From Lucinisca nassula (taxonomy: Eukaryota; Mollusca; Bivalvia; Lucinida; Lucinidae), in the NCBI GenBank assembly GCA_963580285.1, contig OY757026.1, positions 82,682,651 to 82,746,650 of the forward strand: 64,000 nucleotides of DNA, given 5' to 3'. Made by a program: the position numbers and the translations under genes. The notes beneath the pieces were generated by a model, which was given only the letters and a program-made list of their open reading frames with translations, was not told the origin of the DNA and ran no database searches. This document shows, piece by piece, positions 54,653 through 64,000 of this stretch (the first letter of the stretch is position 1; every line of letters begins with the position of its first letter).

Positions 54653-55991
54653 ATGGCTGAAGGATTTGATTTTGGGAATCCTACATTTGACAAAGATGCC
54701 CATGATGATGATGATCATATAGATTCCAAATTACCTATGGCCCCTGATGAAATTGATCAGAGTATTATTCTAAATCAGGGTGATATGATTGATGACTTAA
54801 GAGGAGAGCTCGAACAGACTGCTCTTCAACACTATAAAGAAAAACTTGTAAACACGTTTTATGATGAAATAAGCAAGCGCTATCTAATTACGCCAGACAA
54901 AGTAGATTATGATCAGTTTAGATTATCCGATGATAAAACTTTATATTGGGTTGTCGGGACAAAGAAATCAGAATTACTGCAAAGCAAGGCACAGCAACAT
55001 TTCTTTCTTTGGGTTCTTTAGTAAAAGAATACAACCGTGTAGAAGGTAGTGGCGGAACCCGGGCAATCAGACTATATTTAAATTTATCACGTTATCAAAG
55101 CAAAACAAAGATAACTCAACAGGCAAGGAGGGCTCTGGGAAGTACGCGAAATGATTTGCTAAATGCTGAAGAACAAATACCACTAAAAGATTTGTCTTCA
55201 ACCAAAGATGTGCAAAATGTAGTAGACACAGCAAATAAGGCTGAGACCACTGTTACATCTCTTTTTGATAATTTAGAGCTGTCAGAAGCCAAAAATGCAC
55301 GCACACAAACAGAAGGTCTAACATTAAGAGAACTGCAAGGTCTAGACAAGACACTACAATCTATTCGCGGTGAACTTACAAATAACTTAGCAAAGCTGAC
55401 AAACATTGATGATGACATAGCCAAAGAAAAACGAAAATTACAAGAAGCTGAAGATGAAATTAGCAGAAAAGACATAACAGCTCGTTTGAAAAACCTTGAA
55501 GATGAGAGAGCTGTAAGACTTGAGGCTGCTAGTACAAATAGGGAAGCATTACGTACCCAGGTAAACAGAATAAACGAAACTATAAATAAAGTTTTGAAAG
55601 AAGACACAACATTAGGTGAGAGAATTAAAACATTATTTAGAGAACAAGGAATTACACTTGTTAGTGTTTTAACTGCTTTTGGAATGATTATTGGTGTTAT
55701 TGTTGAGGCTGTTATTCCTACTGGTGGCGGCTCTATAACCCCTAAGCCACCGTCAAAAGATGGTATAGAAAATTGGATAAAAAACAATTAAGTAATCTTG
55801 GTAAACTATTAGCCAATCTTGCAGGAAAAGCAGCAGCAGCGCTACCGGGTATTATTGGTTCCATTGTGTCTTGGCTGTTGTCTACTACTGGAAAAGTGGT
55901 TAACTGGTTTGGTGAACATCTCTGGGCGTTGCTTGTCCTTATTGTAGGATTATTGTATGCAGCTGCAAGAGAGTATATTAATAAATCCTGA
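54653..55991 (+). pseudogene. Coiled-coil membrane protein (copy C, two frameshifts)
   Basis: Original length about 445 residues. The Asp-rich N-terminus (MAEGFDFGNPTF) runs to a one-base loss near 54956. The coiled coil (LRELQGLDKTLQSIRGELTNNLAKL, and so on) and the first hydrophobic stretch follow. A second shift in an A-run near 55788 precedes the membrane-active end (LPGIIGSIVSWLL, WALLVLIVGLLYAAA). It could be an internal membrane or membrane-lytic virion component; nothing in the sequence proves that. Confidence 0.8.
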
Positions 55992-57216
55992 GTGCAATAA
56001 TACCTATTACTATACTTCCTACTATTAATGCTGTTTTGTTGTCTTCGTGTTGTGTTGCTTGTTTCTTTTCAACAGGTTCTGGTATAGATTTCTTTGTTTG
56101 TTTCTTTTCAACAGGTTCTGGTAGAGATTTCTTTGTTGGTGTGCCTTGTATAGTTGCAGGTTGTGTAGTAGGTGCAACAGGTTTAACATTTACATCATTA
56201 TTGAAACCAAGCGAGCACTCCGATGTTGCAATTACAATTTTATTATTATATCCAGCGATAGTGCCAATTTGTAATATCATATCACTGGGAGACATATAGA
56301 GACCAAGTCCATATGTGTAATCAACTTTACTTCTTGCGTATTTCAATACATTTTGATATTTTGATATTTGTGTAGGCAAATCGACTGGACTGTTAATTGC
56401 ATCTTGAACATTTGCTAAGAATTGTTTTTGAGCATCAAATCCTGTGCCTATTTTTAGTATTTCTACACGTGTTTGAGATTGTGCTCCTAATAGTGCCCAT
56501 ACAAGCGTTCTAATGCTTTCGTTAATTCGTTCAACACCTGGTTTTGTGAAGCCTTCTGATTTGTCTAATATAAACATTGTCCATGCCTCACTTATATTTA
56601 CTGTATGTTCTATTTTATCATTTACACTAAAGAATGGCCCATCACTTTGATGATCTTGTCTGTATTTTCCATCTGGTTTAAAATATTGTGTGTAACTCCC
56701 GAGACCACTACATTTAGAACTACTTTCCAGTTTTTGCCTCCAATCCGTGCAAGGTGAAACATCGAATTCATTGTATAACTTTTGGTATGTTGCTTTGTCG
56801 TATGGGTTTTTGTAATAACAGAATGATGCATCTGTCGGTAAAGGTGTTTTAAGTTCTTTCAAAATACGAGCAATACAATAATAAACATGAAATGTATATA
56901 CTGTTTTAGTTAATCCTGAAGTGTTTTGTAAATGGTCTTGATAACTTACTCCACATCCTGCAGTGGCACACCAGACGGCAAAATTTAATTGACATTGCCA
57001 CCAGTCAAATGATGAATGAAGCCATGTATTCCACGGTTCATTGGTGTGTAATGTTGGATTTTGATAGTTTTGAAATAAGTTGAGAAACGTTACTGGAAAA
57101 TGATCATCTTTGTTAACATAAATTGTTTGTTTTACAAGTTCAATATTCTTTTTGGTATATTTAGTATTGTGGTTATATGATGCATTGTGATTGTACTTGA
57201 ATTCTTTTGGTATCAT
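55978..57216 (-). CDS. 412-residue tail-anchored protein, unknown function (copy C, intact)
   Basis: The reference copy of this family. The N-terminal half is rich in Trp, Cys and Tyr (WWQCQLNFAVWCATAGCGVSY near residues 70-95). A linker at about 355-390 has two KKSxPEPVEKKQ units, and the protein ends in a hydrophobic tail anchor (ALIVGSIVIGIIALRIY). It overlaps the coiled-coil gene by 14 bp at the 3' end and is divergent from the minor capsid gene by 16 bp. Its conserved place among virion genes suggests a virion membrane or vertex protein. The two Cys in WCATAGCG might be catalytic, but no His/Asp pattern of a known protease is evident. Confidence 0.7.
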   Translation of the reverse strand: MIPKEFKYNHNASYNHNTKYTKKNIELVKQTIYVNKDDHFPVTFLNLFQNYQNPTLHTNEPWNTWLHSSFDWWQCQLNFAVWCATAGCGVSYQDHLQNTSGLTKTVYTFHVYYCIARILKELKTPLPTDASFCYYKNPYDKATYQKLYNEFDVSPCTDWRQKLESSSKCSGLGSYTQYFKPDGKYRQDHQSDGPFFSVNDKIEHTVNISEAWTMFILDKSEGFTKPGVERINESIRTLVWALLGAQSQTRVEILKIGTGFDAQKQFLANVQDAINSPVDLPTQISKYQNVLKYARSKVDYTYGLGLYMSPSDMILQIGTIAGYNNKIVIATSECSLGFNNDVNVKPVAPTTQPATIQGTPTKKSLPEPVEKKQTKKSIPEPVEKKQATQHEDNKTALIVGSIVIGIIALRIY

Positions 57217-57232
57217 TTTTTATGTGTAAAAA
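57217..57232. promoter_or_regulatory. 16-bp divergent start region (copy C)
   Basis: TTTTTTATGTGTAAAA lies between two start codons on opposite strands. There is no room for separate promoters or long leaders. Confidence 0.5.
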
Positions 57233-57880
57233 ATGTATCATACAATTTCCGATATTAATAAGACAATACACTTACAACAATATATAGATAATAAATGCGG
57301 AAATAAGAGAATTGGATTGAAGAGTTTTACTTATACCAAAAGTTGGTATAATTTAATTGATGAATCTATCCAAAAAGGAACAGAAAGACCAATACGTTTA
57401 CCTTCAGGATTTTACAGTTTCCAACAAATAGCAGATATATTTCAAAGTAATAATATTGTATTATCTGTAAATGAAACAAATGGCATAGTTTTGTTAAAAA
57501 TGTCGACCTTTGGTTTAAAAATAAGCAAAGGATTAAAGGAAATGTTAGGCCTCGGAAATAAAAGACGATTTAACGCAAATCAAACATATGAGGGAGAAAT
57601 ACCGTTAAATTGTGCACCTTATAAACAACTATATGTTCATTTTGAGCAGATAAATAGTGCTTGCAATTTCTTTGATGGTGCTCCTAGTAATATTCTTGGG
57701 GTTGTTTCTGTTGAGAATAAATCGTTTGGTGATATTGTTCATACACGTTTTAGTAATCCGGAATATAAACAATTAACCCATGGTGATATTTCAGAATTAA
57801 GTATAAGCGTTTGTGATGAGAATGGCCAGAAAATAAACAACAATGGTTTACCAATTTGTTGTGTGTTAGAAATTTTATGA
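57233..57880 (+). CDS. Putative minor capsid protein (copy C, intact)
   Basis: 215 residues, close to copy B throughout. A second in-frame Met (STFGLKISKGL, residue ~95) marks the start of the better conserved second half, so the protein may have two domains. Followed after 6 bp by fibre 1. Confidence 0.6.
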   Translation: MYHTISDINKTIHLQQYIDNKCGNKRIGLKSFTYTKSWYNLIDESIQKGTERPIRLPSGFYSFQQIADIFQSNNIVLSVNETNGIVLLKMSTFGLKISKGLKEMLGLGNKRRFNANQTYEGEIPLNCAPYKQLYVHFEQINSACNFFDGAPSNILGVVSVENKSFGDIVHTRFSNPEYKQLTHGDISELSISVCDENGQKINNNGLPICCVLEIL

Positions 57881-57886
57881 TTAAAA

Positions 57887-58342
57887 ATGAGTATATTTGG
57901 TGTTAATAATAATAATATTTTACGTGTTGATAGCAGAATATCAAATTTAGATAATATTTTACAAAACGTTCATACAAATGAATACATTACAATATATGCT
58001 GAATCAAAAGGCTCTTTATCTAGAGATAAGATGTTTTCATTTGGAAATGGAGGTAGAGAGGGAGCGGTTGGTTATGTTATGATGAAAGATGGTTATATTA
58101 TAAGTATGGGCCTGTCGTGTGAAAAGTCAAAAGATGAAGTGCGGGTTACTGTGATGGTGGATGGGGAAGTTTTGAGTGGGTGTATAGTTTATTTGGAAGA
58201 CACACAAAGTGTACATCGCGATTTTGATAAACCATTTTTAGTTAAGGCAGGAAGTGTTATTAATTTTTTGAGTGTACTGAATAATTATACTGCGGTTAAT
58301 ACTGTTGCCTCATTATTAATTGAATTTAAAAATTACATATAA
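57887..58342 (+). CDS. Fibre-like protein 1 (copy C, intact)
   Basis: 151 residues, nearly identical to copy B. One heptad stretch, then the head with GNGGREGAVGYVMMKDGYI and a C-terminal SLLIEFKNYI. Spacing to fibre 2 is 3 bp, with ACATATAAAAAATG at that start. Confidence 0.72.
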   Translation: MSIFGVNNNNILRVDSRISNLDNILQNVHTNEYITIYAESKGSLSRDKMFSFGNGGREGAVGYVMMKDGYIISMGLSCEKSKDEVRVTVMVDGEVLSGCIVYLEDTQSVHRDFDKPFLVKAGSVINFLSVLNNYTAVNTVASLLIEFKNYI

Positions 58343-58345
58343 AAA

Positions 58346-58825
58346 ATGAGTATATTTGGTGTAAAAAAATATACAACAACAGCGAATTTGCGTATTGATG
58401 AATTACATAAAAAATTAGGAAATTTAAATAATAGATTACAAAACGTTTATACAAATGAATTCATTACAATAACCGCCGAATCAAATGGCCCACTAACTAG
58501 TGGTAAAATATTTTCATTTGGAAATGGAGGTAGAGAGGGAGCGGTTGGTTATGTTATGATGAAGGATGGTTATATTAAAAGTATTAGCCTGTCGAGTGTA
58601 TCGCCGCTTGGTAAGGTGAAAGTTGGCGTGTTGGTGAATGGGAAAGTTTTGGAAGGGTGCAGTGGCCTCGCTTTAGATAGTGAAACAAAAAGTACACATT
58701 TTAATTTTGTCACCCCTTGTTTAGTTAAAGCTGGAAGTGTTATTAATTTTTTTAGTCTAGAGACAAATAAAACTACAGTTAATACTGTTGTCTCGTTATT
58801 AATTGAATTAAAAAAATTAATATAA
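58346..58825 (+). CDS. Fibre-like protein 2 (copy C, intact)
   Basis: 159 residues. The stalk is slightly longer than in fibre 1 (LRIDELHKKLGNLNNRLQNV). The head shares the GGREGAVGYVMMKDGYIKS core with fibre 1 but has its own VLVNGKVLEGCSGLALDS loop, so the heads differ most in exposed-looking parts. Confidence 0.72.
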   Translation: MSIFGVKKYTTTANLRIDELHKKLGNLNNRLQNVYTNEFITITAESNGPLTSGKIFSFGNGGREGAVGYVMMKDGYIKSISLSSVSPLGKVKVGVLVNGKVLEGCSGLALDSETKSTHFNFVTPCLVKAGSVINFFSLETNKTTVNTVVSLLIELKKLI

Positions 58826-58828
58826 AAA

Positions 58829-59490
58829 ATGAGTATATTTGGCACTAAAAAGTATGGGAATAATCTGGCTTTACGTGTTGATGATTTGCATAGAAAAATA
58901 ACAGATAATAAAAATTTATTTACAAAAATAACAGATAATTTAAATAGAAAAATAATAAAAAATAATATTGATTTAACTTCACGTGTCGGAGATTTACATA
59001 AAAAAATAACAGATCATAGTAATAATTTAGATTTACGTGTTGGTGATTTAGATAATAGTTTAGTTTCGCGTTTCGGTGATTTACAAGGAAGAATAACAAA
59101 ATTAAATAATAGTTTACAAAACATTGATACATGTGAATACATTACAATAACAGCCGAATCAAAAGGCCCACTAACTGTGGGTAAAATATTTTCATTTGGG
59201 GATGGAGGTAGAGAGCGAACTGCTGGTTATGTTATGATGAAGGATGGTTATATTAAAAGTATTGGCCTGTCGAGTGTATCGTCGCTTGAAGGGGTGATAG
59301 TTGGCGTGTTGGTGAATGGGGAACATTTGGAAGGGTGCAGCGGATAAATAGTGGAACAATAGGCACACATTATAATTTTACCTCCCCTTGTTTAGTTAAA
59401 GCTGGAAGTGTTATTACCTTTGTGAGTGGGCACAATAATAAAACTGCGACTAATACTGTTGTCTCGTTATTAATTGAATTCAAAAAATAA
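58829..59490 (+). pseudogene. Fibre-like protein 3, long stalk (copy C, 7-bp deletion)
   Basis: The stalk spans residues ~15-105 with about seven heptad-based repeats (DLHRKITDN, RVGDLHKKITDH, DLRVGDLDNSL). The head is truncated by a small deletion near 59345 that removes CSGF-VLN residues and shifts the frame. The remaining head codons continue to 59490. Confidence 0.8.
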
Positions 59491-59498
59491 CTATAAAA

Positions 59499-60137
59499 AT
59501 GAAACAACCTACAGCCCCGAATTTATATCCAGACTTGCCTATTGAAGATGGACAAAATTATAGATTACAGAAGATATCAGAGATAGAAAAACAATTAATC
59601 AAAGAGAGGGATGTAAGAAAGGCATTATACAAAAAGTATAAACGTGGAATTAATTTTACTGGTTGTGTTGATACTGCGTTAATTTCTTCAAGTGTTATTA
59701 TGGCTGGTGTTGGTTTAGCTGTTCCAATTATGTTACCGTTGGAAATTGCTGCTGTTGTGTGTGGGTCTCTGGGTGTTTGTGTTAAGTTAGTGAGACGTAA
59801 ATTACATGCAAAAACAAAAAAACATTATGAGATTAAAACTATTGCTGATAGTAAGTTGAATAGTATAAAAGATATGATTTCTAAGGCTTTGACAGATGGG
59901 CAGATATCTGAAAATGAATTTAAGTTGATTTTAGATGAATTAGATAAATATAATAAACTGAAAGATTGCATACATTCAAAACAAACAGGATTAAGTGAAA
60001 CGGAAAGAAAAAAACTTATTGAGGAAGGCAAGGCCCAGGCTTTAGCCGAGGTAAAAAAAAATAGGAGATGCTTGATTTTATTTAATAAAGTTACAATAAT
60101 TAATGACCCACCACCTATTTATAGTAGCGTAAACTAA
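59499..60137 (+). CDS. Membrane protein with PTAP, YPDL and PPxY motifs (copy C, intact)
   Basis: 212 residues; PTAP at 4-7, YPDL at 10-13, PPIY at 205-208. Hydrophobic hairpin at about 57-98 with Cys residues in CVDTAL and VVCGSLGVCVKLV. The long C-terminal part is charged and helical (KTIADSKLNSIKDMISKAL, LILDELDKYNKLKD). Both intact copies keep all three motifs. The start follows an ACTATAAAAATG sequence. Confidence 0.8.
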   Translation: MKQPTAPNLYPDLPIEDGQNYRLQKISEIEKQLIKERDVRKALYKKYKRGINFTGCVDTALISSSVIMAGVGLAVPIMLPLEIAAVVCGSLGVCVKLVRRKLHAKTKKHYEIKTIADSKLNSIKDMISKALTDGQISENEFKLILDELDKYNKLKDCIHSKQTGLSETERKKLIEEGKAQALAEVKKNRRCLILFNKVTIINDPPPIYSSVN

Positions 60138-60418
60138 TGAAGTTTTTCGTCACTCTAGTAGGAAAAAAATTGACGATTACAATATAATTTTCGCTGCGGA
60201 TTACGGCGTAATCATACTCTGGCTGGCTTGTTTGATAGAGATCTCCCTTGCTAGAGTTTATCGGGGATTACGGCGTAAGCATCAACAAATACACTTTGGG
60301 AATTACGGCGTAAGCATCAACAAATATACATAGAGTTTATTGGGGATTACGGCGTAAGCATCAACAAATATACATTGAGTTTATCGGGGATTACGGCGTA
60401 AGCATCAACAAATCTTTT
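60138..60418. repeat. Subterminal noncoding region with five GGATTACGGCGTAAGCATC repeats (copy C)
   Basis: Units at about 60198, 60266, 60301, 60345 and 60389, most followed by AACAAATATACA and GAGTTTATCGG. They lie between the last gene and the right terminus, the position held by unrelated repeats in copy B. Confidence 0.82.
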
Positions 60419-60702
60419 CACTTATAAAATAAATGATTTAAAAGGCGAAGAAATCAAAGGTAGTTTCTACGAACAAGAATTACAGATTACTGAGTTTTAA
60501 GTATTTTTCGAGGGGTCCTTTATAGTGGGTGTTTTTGGGGAGGAGGTAAAAAAAAAATTTTTAGGGGTGGTCTGGAAGAAGCTATTTTTTAGGGTGGTCT
60601 GAAGAAGTTAAAAAATATTTTTTTTCAGTGGGTGGTCTGGAGAAGCTAAAAATTTTTTTTTAAAAGGGGGGTGAGCTAAACTCGCCCAAACCCTCTACTA
60701 CT
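60419..60702. repeat. Terminal inverted repeat, right (copy C)
   Basis: Carries an integrase 3' remnant (KINDLKGEEIKGSFYEQ), then three GGTGGTCTGRAGAAGCTA units and the unique outer end GCCCAAACCCTCTACTACT. Confidence 0.9.
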
Positions 60703-60708
60703 TTCGCA
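60703..60708. repeat. 6-bp target duplication of copy C, right (TTCGCA)
   Basis: Partner of 45788-45793. Confidence 0.93.
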
Positions 60709-60929
60709 CGCATGTATGAACACTCATTATTTGTGCTTCCAAGTCTCCTTCCCCCACCCTTCGACCACCCCTAACTAATAAATACTTCCAGTTGGAGCAA
60801 ACAGGTGGTGTATCAACATGCAAGTAAAGCCTATGTAACTAGAAATTGTGTTTGTGAAACACTTTGCCCCCAACCATATGCTTGTCCCTAAATGGGACAG
60901 TTAACAGTACCTCATGGTCATTTGCATTA
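60709..60929. other. Host spacer after copy C
   Basis: Nothing recognisable. Confidence 0.4.
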
Positions 60930-62600
60930 AAAATAAACCTGTCAAATATTTACAGATTTTACACAAAAGTTATTCAGGTCATCTAAGCCTAAGTAGCAAA
61001 CAGACCGCCAAATATCATGAGCCTAGCGCAAGTGGTACTCCAGTTATTTTGTTCACAAGGTTTCCCTACAGCCAAAATGTATAAGTCCAAAAAGGAGCAT
61101 AACTCCATTAAATATTTTCAGAATTTCATCAAAAATTAATCAGGTCATCTACACATTAGACACAAACAGTATACCAAATATCAGGAGCATAGCTCGAGCA
61201 ATTCTCTAGATTTTTTGTTCACAAGGTTTCCATATAGCCAGAACGCATAAGTCAAAAAAGGGGCATAACTCTATTAAATATTTTCGGAATTTAGTCAAAA
61301 CTCAATCAGGTCATCTACACATTAGACACAAACTGTATGCCAAATATCATGAGGGTAGCTCAGGCGGTTCTCCAGATATTTTGTTCACAAGGTTTCCCTA
61401 TAGCCACAATGCATAAGTCCAAAAAGGGGCGTAACTCCATTACACATTTTCGGAATTTCGTCAAAAGTTAATCAGGTCATCAACACATTAGACATAAACT
61501 GTATTCCAAATATCATGAGCATAGCTCAAGCGGTTCTCGAGATATTTTGTTCACAAGGTTTCCCCAAAGCCACATCGCTTAAGTCTTAAAAGGCGTATAA
61601 CTACGTTATTTTTTTCGGAATTTGGTCAAAAATAAATCAGATCATCTACACATTAGACCCAAACTGTGTGCCAAATATCATGAGCCTAGCTCAAGCGCTT
61701 CTCTATATATTTTGTTCGCCCTAAAGCCACAATGCATAAGTCAAAAAGGGGCATCATTCCGTTAAATATTTCAGGAATTTCATCAAACGTTACTCAGGTC
61801 ATCTACACGTTAGACCCAAACTGTATGTCAAATATCACGAGTCTAGCTCAAGCGGTTCTCCAGATATTTTGTTCACAAGGTTTCCCTATAGCCACAATGC
61901 ATAAGTCAAAAAGGGGCATAACTCCGCAAGGACAAGTCCGACGGAAAAGAAAAAAAAATACGGGTCCGCTTATTTTTTCATGCTCATGCAATATATGAAA
62001 TTTCAAGATCCATTCTGTAGTTTACTGAGGTACTTAAAGCGTAACGGGCGGACGGACTCTCGAACGGACAGGGCAGAAGCTTAATCTGGTCATCTACACA
62101 TTAGACCCAAACTGTATGCCAAATATCATGAGCCTAGCTCAAGTGGATCTCCAAGGTTTCCCTAGTGCCACAATGCATAAGTCAACAAAGTTTCCCTATA
62201 GCCATGATGCGTTAAGTCCGAAAAGGGGCTTAACTTTGTTTTATATAGTCGGAATTTCGTCAAAACTTAACCAGGTTATCTACACCTTAGACTCAAGCTG
62301 TATACCAAATATCACGAGCCAAGCTCGAGTGGTTCCCCAGATATTTTGTTCACAATGCTTCTCCATTACCACAATGCATAAGTCCGAAAAGGGGCATAAC
62401 TCCGTTAAATGTTTTCGGAATTTCATCAAAAGGTAATCAGGTCTACACCTTAGACCCAAATAGTCTACTAAACATCATGAGCCTAGTGCAAGCGGTTCAC
62501 CAGATATTTTACTCACAAGGTTTCCCCATAGCCACAATGCGTAAGTCCGAAAAAGAGCGTAACTCCATTAAATATTTTCGGAATTTCATCAAAAGTTAAG
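60930..62600. repeat. Second ~165-bp satellite-like array
   Basis: About ten degenerate units with the landmarks GGTCATCTACACATTAGAC, CCAAATATCATGAGC, TTTGTTCACAAGGTTTCCC and CATAAGTCCAAAAAGGGGC. Period about 165 bp. Unrelated to the array at 31500. A GGACGGAC stretch near 62050 interrupts it. Reading frames here are repeat artefacts. Confidence 0.85.
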
Positions 62601-63595
62601 AGAAGCTGACTGTAAGCATCGAGCATTGGTCCATGAAAACCTGGAAAGTGCGGAAAATCACAGATTCCAGTGAAACTTTGTGGAAATGTTACCTTTGTGC
62701 CCTGTGTTACGTTGATATATTTTTTTTCGTACAGATTATTCGCTGTTTCCATGGAAACGGCTATTTTGTTTCCATTCGCTAAAAACCCATACCTCTTGGA
62801 TGTATTGTTATGTAAGTATAATAAATATCATTTATACTCATCTGGCACCTTAGTGTTTTTATAATTTCAAAAAATGAATTTTGAATTTTTTTATTCGATC
62901 GTTTCAAATTTATTAATCGATTTCTGACATGTACATTAGATTATTTACATGAAATGACACTCGGTTTCAGTGATTTGGTGGTCATATATTTTCCATTATG
63001 CTTCTCAACGGCAACGGCTTCACGGAAAATGTAAAACACCAGAAGTTACAGCATATGTGAAAGATAAAAAATATGCGGAGTTTAGATGTAATCCTTTTGA
63101 TACCGTGCAGTAATAGGTTTTTGAAATAGTGTCAATACGGCGTTTCATGCAAAGGGAATGAACTATAACTACGCCGATTAAGTCCGTTGTTGAATATTCT
63201 TATGCGTGAGGTGGTCGGTAAACAAGGAAGTGTCAACCGGATGACAATTTTTGCGCAAAATTTACAGACCGTCTTTGCTATTACTACATTCTGGTTATTT
63301 TATTTTCAGTATATGTGACGCGTCATGAGTGTACGAATGTCATTTGACGTGTCACCAGTAACAATTCTGATGAGATTTTGGCATTACGTCATTTCGAGAA
63401 CACGTGAAAAAATCGCGACGTCATAGTTGACGTAGCTAATTTATTGCGCACCTGTTGCTAATAATACTATAAACAAGAGCCTTTTATCTCGTAAATTAGA
63501 AAGTTTGCATAGAATTTATAAACAAAAATAAAGACAGTTGCCGGTAATTGGCTGTGTTGTTGTATGTATCGATTTATAAAACTCCGATTAACATA
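62601..63595. other. Unassigned host-like DNA
   Basis: No gene or RNA seen; AT-rich with several ACGT palindromes near 63310-63440. Confidence 0.4.
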
Positions 63596-63672
63596 AGCGC
63601 TCAATATCTCAGTTGGTAGGGCATTTTTCCCATAAACAAAGGAACTGTGGTTTGAAACTGTGTCAGACCAAA
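63596..63672 (+). mobile_element. tRNA-derived SINE head (pol III A and B boxes)
   Basis: ATCTCAGTTGGTAGGGC resembles a tRNA A box (TAGCTCAGTTGGTAGAGC class) and TGGTTTGAAACTG, about 40 bp downstream, resembles a B box. The acceptor stem does not pair properly, so it is a SINE head or tRNA relic, not a functional tRNA. Confidence 0.65.
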
Positions 63673-64000
63673 ATTTTTAGGCTCATTTTTTTTAAACATT
63701 TATGTTTGTTTTGGAGTCAAACGGCCGAGTCAACACAAATTTAGGCCATTTTTGAGCCGGCCATTTTACCTATTCACACTTTTCCCGGGCAGGATTATAT
63801 CTTTTCATTCATTCTTTCTTGCTACTACGATCGGTCATATGTGACCATTACTAGCAGGTGTACATTACATACACTCCAGATTTTGCAGGATGAAAGCCTA
63901 CACAGTAATCATGTAATTACGGTAGGGTTCTTTAACCTGCACAGGGGATGGTTCTCTCCGCACAGAATGCCCCCAGTGAACATCCCGATCCGAAGGACGG
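63673..64000. other. Possible SINE body and unassigned end of window
   Basis: GGCC-rich phrases (GAGCCGGCCATTTT) follow the tRNA-like head; no tail or duplication could be fixed. The remainder to the window end holds nothing I recognise. Confidence 0.35.

Larger units (their letters stand above)
45794..60702. mobile_element. Polinton/Maverick-like element, copy C (complete)
   Basis: About 14.9 kb between inverted termini beginning AGTAGTAGAGGG. Gene order from the left: integrase, 74-residue zinc protein, polymerase, 139-, 78-, 107- and 202-residue genes, ATPase, capsid, coiled-coil, 412-residue protein, minor capsid, three fibres, PTAP protein. It is inverted relative to copy B. Intact ORFs: 74, 139, 78, capsid, 412, minor capsid, fibres 1 and 2, PTAP protein. 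Integrase, polymerase and ATPase are broken. Confidence 0.94.

Noticed and set aside
55116..55787. 223-residue minus-strand ORF
   Set aside because: It is the antisense shadow of the coiled-coil gene, with a low-complexity Ser/Leu/Phe composition.
63596..63672. Functional tRNA gene
   Set aside because: A and B boxes are recognisable, but the cloverleaf, especially the acceptor stem, does not form. Called as a SINE head.

Overview
The window is eukaryotic genomic DNA, most likely from a marine invertebrate and probably a bivalve mollusc. It is AT-rich, has no recognisable host gene, and is packed with mobile DNA. The bivalve guess rests on Penelope-type sequence, foldback and ~165-bp satellite families, and a GGACGGACG-rich end beside an AAAGCTCACC motif that I associate with mollusc genomes; it is an inference.

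The main content is three copies of one Polinton/Maverick-like (adintovirus-like) virus-derived element. Copy A (1-15016, resuming at 30198) is old and broken, and its left end lies outside the window. Copy B (15017-30197) is inserted inside a gene of copy A, with an exact 6-bp target duplication (GGCGTA) and ~320-bp terminal inverted repeats. Copy C (45794-60702) sits alone in host DNA with its own 6-bp duplication (TTCGCA). Each copy has a replication/integration arm (integrase, protein-primed-type DNA polymerase B, small proteins) and a virion-like arm. The virion-like arm holds a packaging ATPase, putative major capsid protein, a coiled-coil membrane protein, a 412-residue tail-anchored protein, a putative minor capsid protein, two or three fibre-like paralogs, and a membrane protein carrying PTAP, YPDL and PPxY motifs. 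No adenain-like protease was recognised. Genes are tightly packed: divergent starts lie 16-32 bp apart, and one convergent pair overlaps by 14 bp. Many ORFs in B and C are intact, including both major capsid genes, but integrase and polymerase are broken in both.

The copies are mosaic. A and B share one polymerase type plus a 92-residue gene, while C has a different polymerase type (with an endonuclease VII-like zinc insert) and a 74-residue zinc protein. A and C share the coiled-coil gene's N-terminal part, where B differs. B and C share the 412-residue gene, where A differs.

Other elements: an RNase H-bearing non-LTR retrotransposon (175-5954) split copy A's polymerase, leaving a 14-bp target duplication. 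A 261-bp tandem repeat (30711-31170) carries two consensus hammerhead ribozymes on the minus strand and looks like a retrozyme. A large foldback/satellite element fills 31363-35245. A Penelope-like region (38051-45765) holds a GIY-YIG ORF, a decayed reverse transcriptase with two in-frame TGA codons, and several 3' tails. A second ~165-bp satellite (60930-62600) and a tRNA-derived SINE head (63596-63672) follow copy C.
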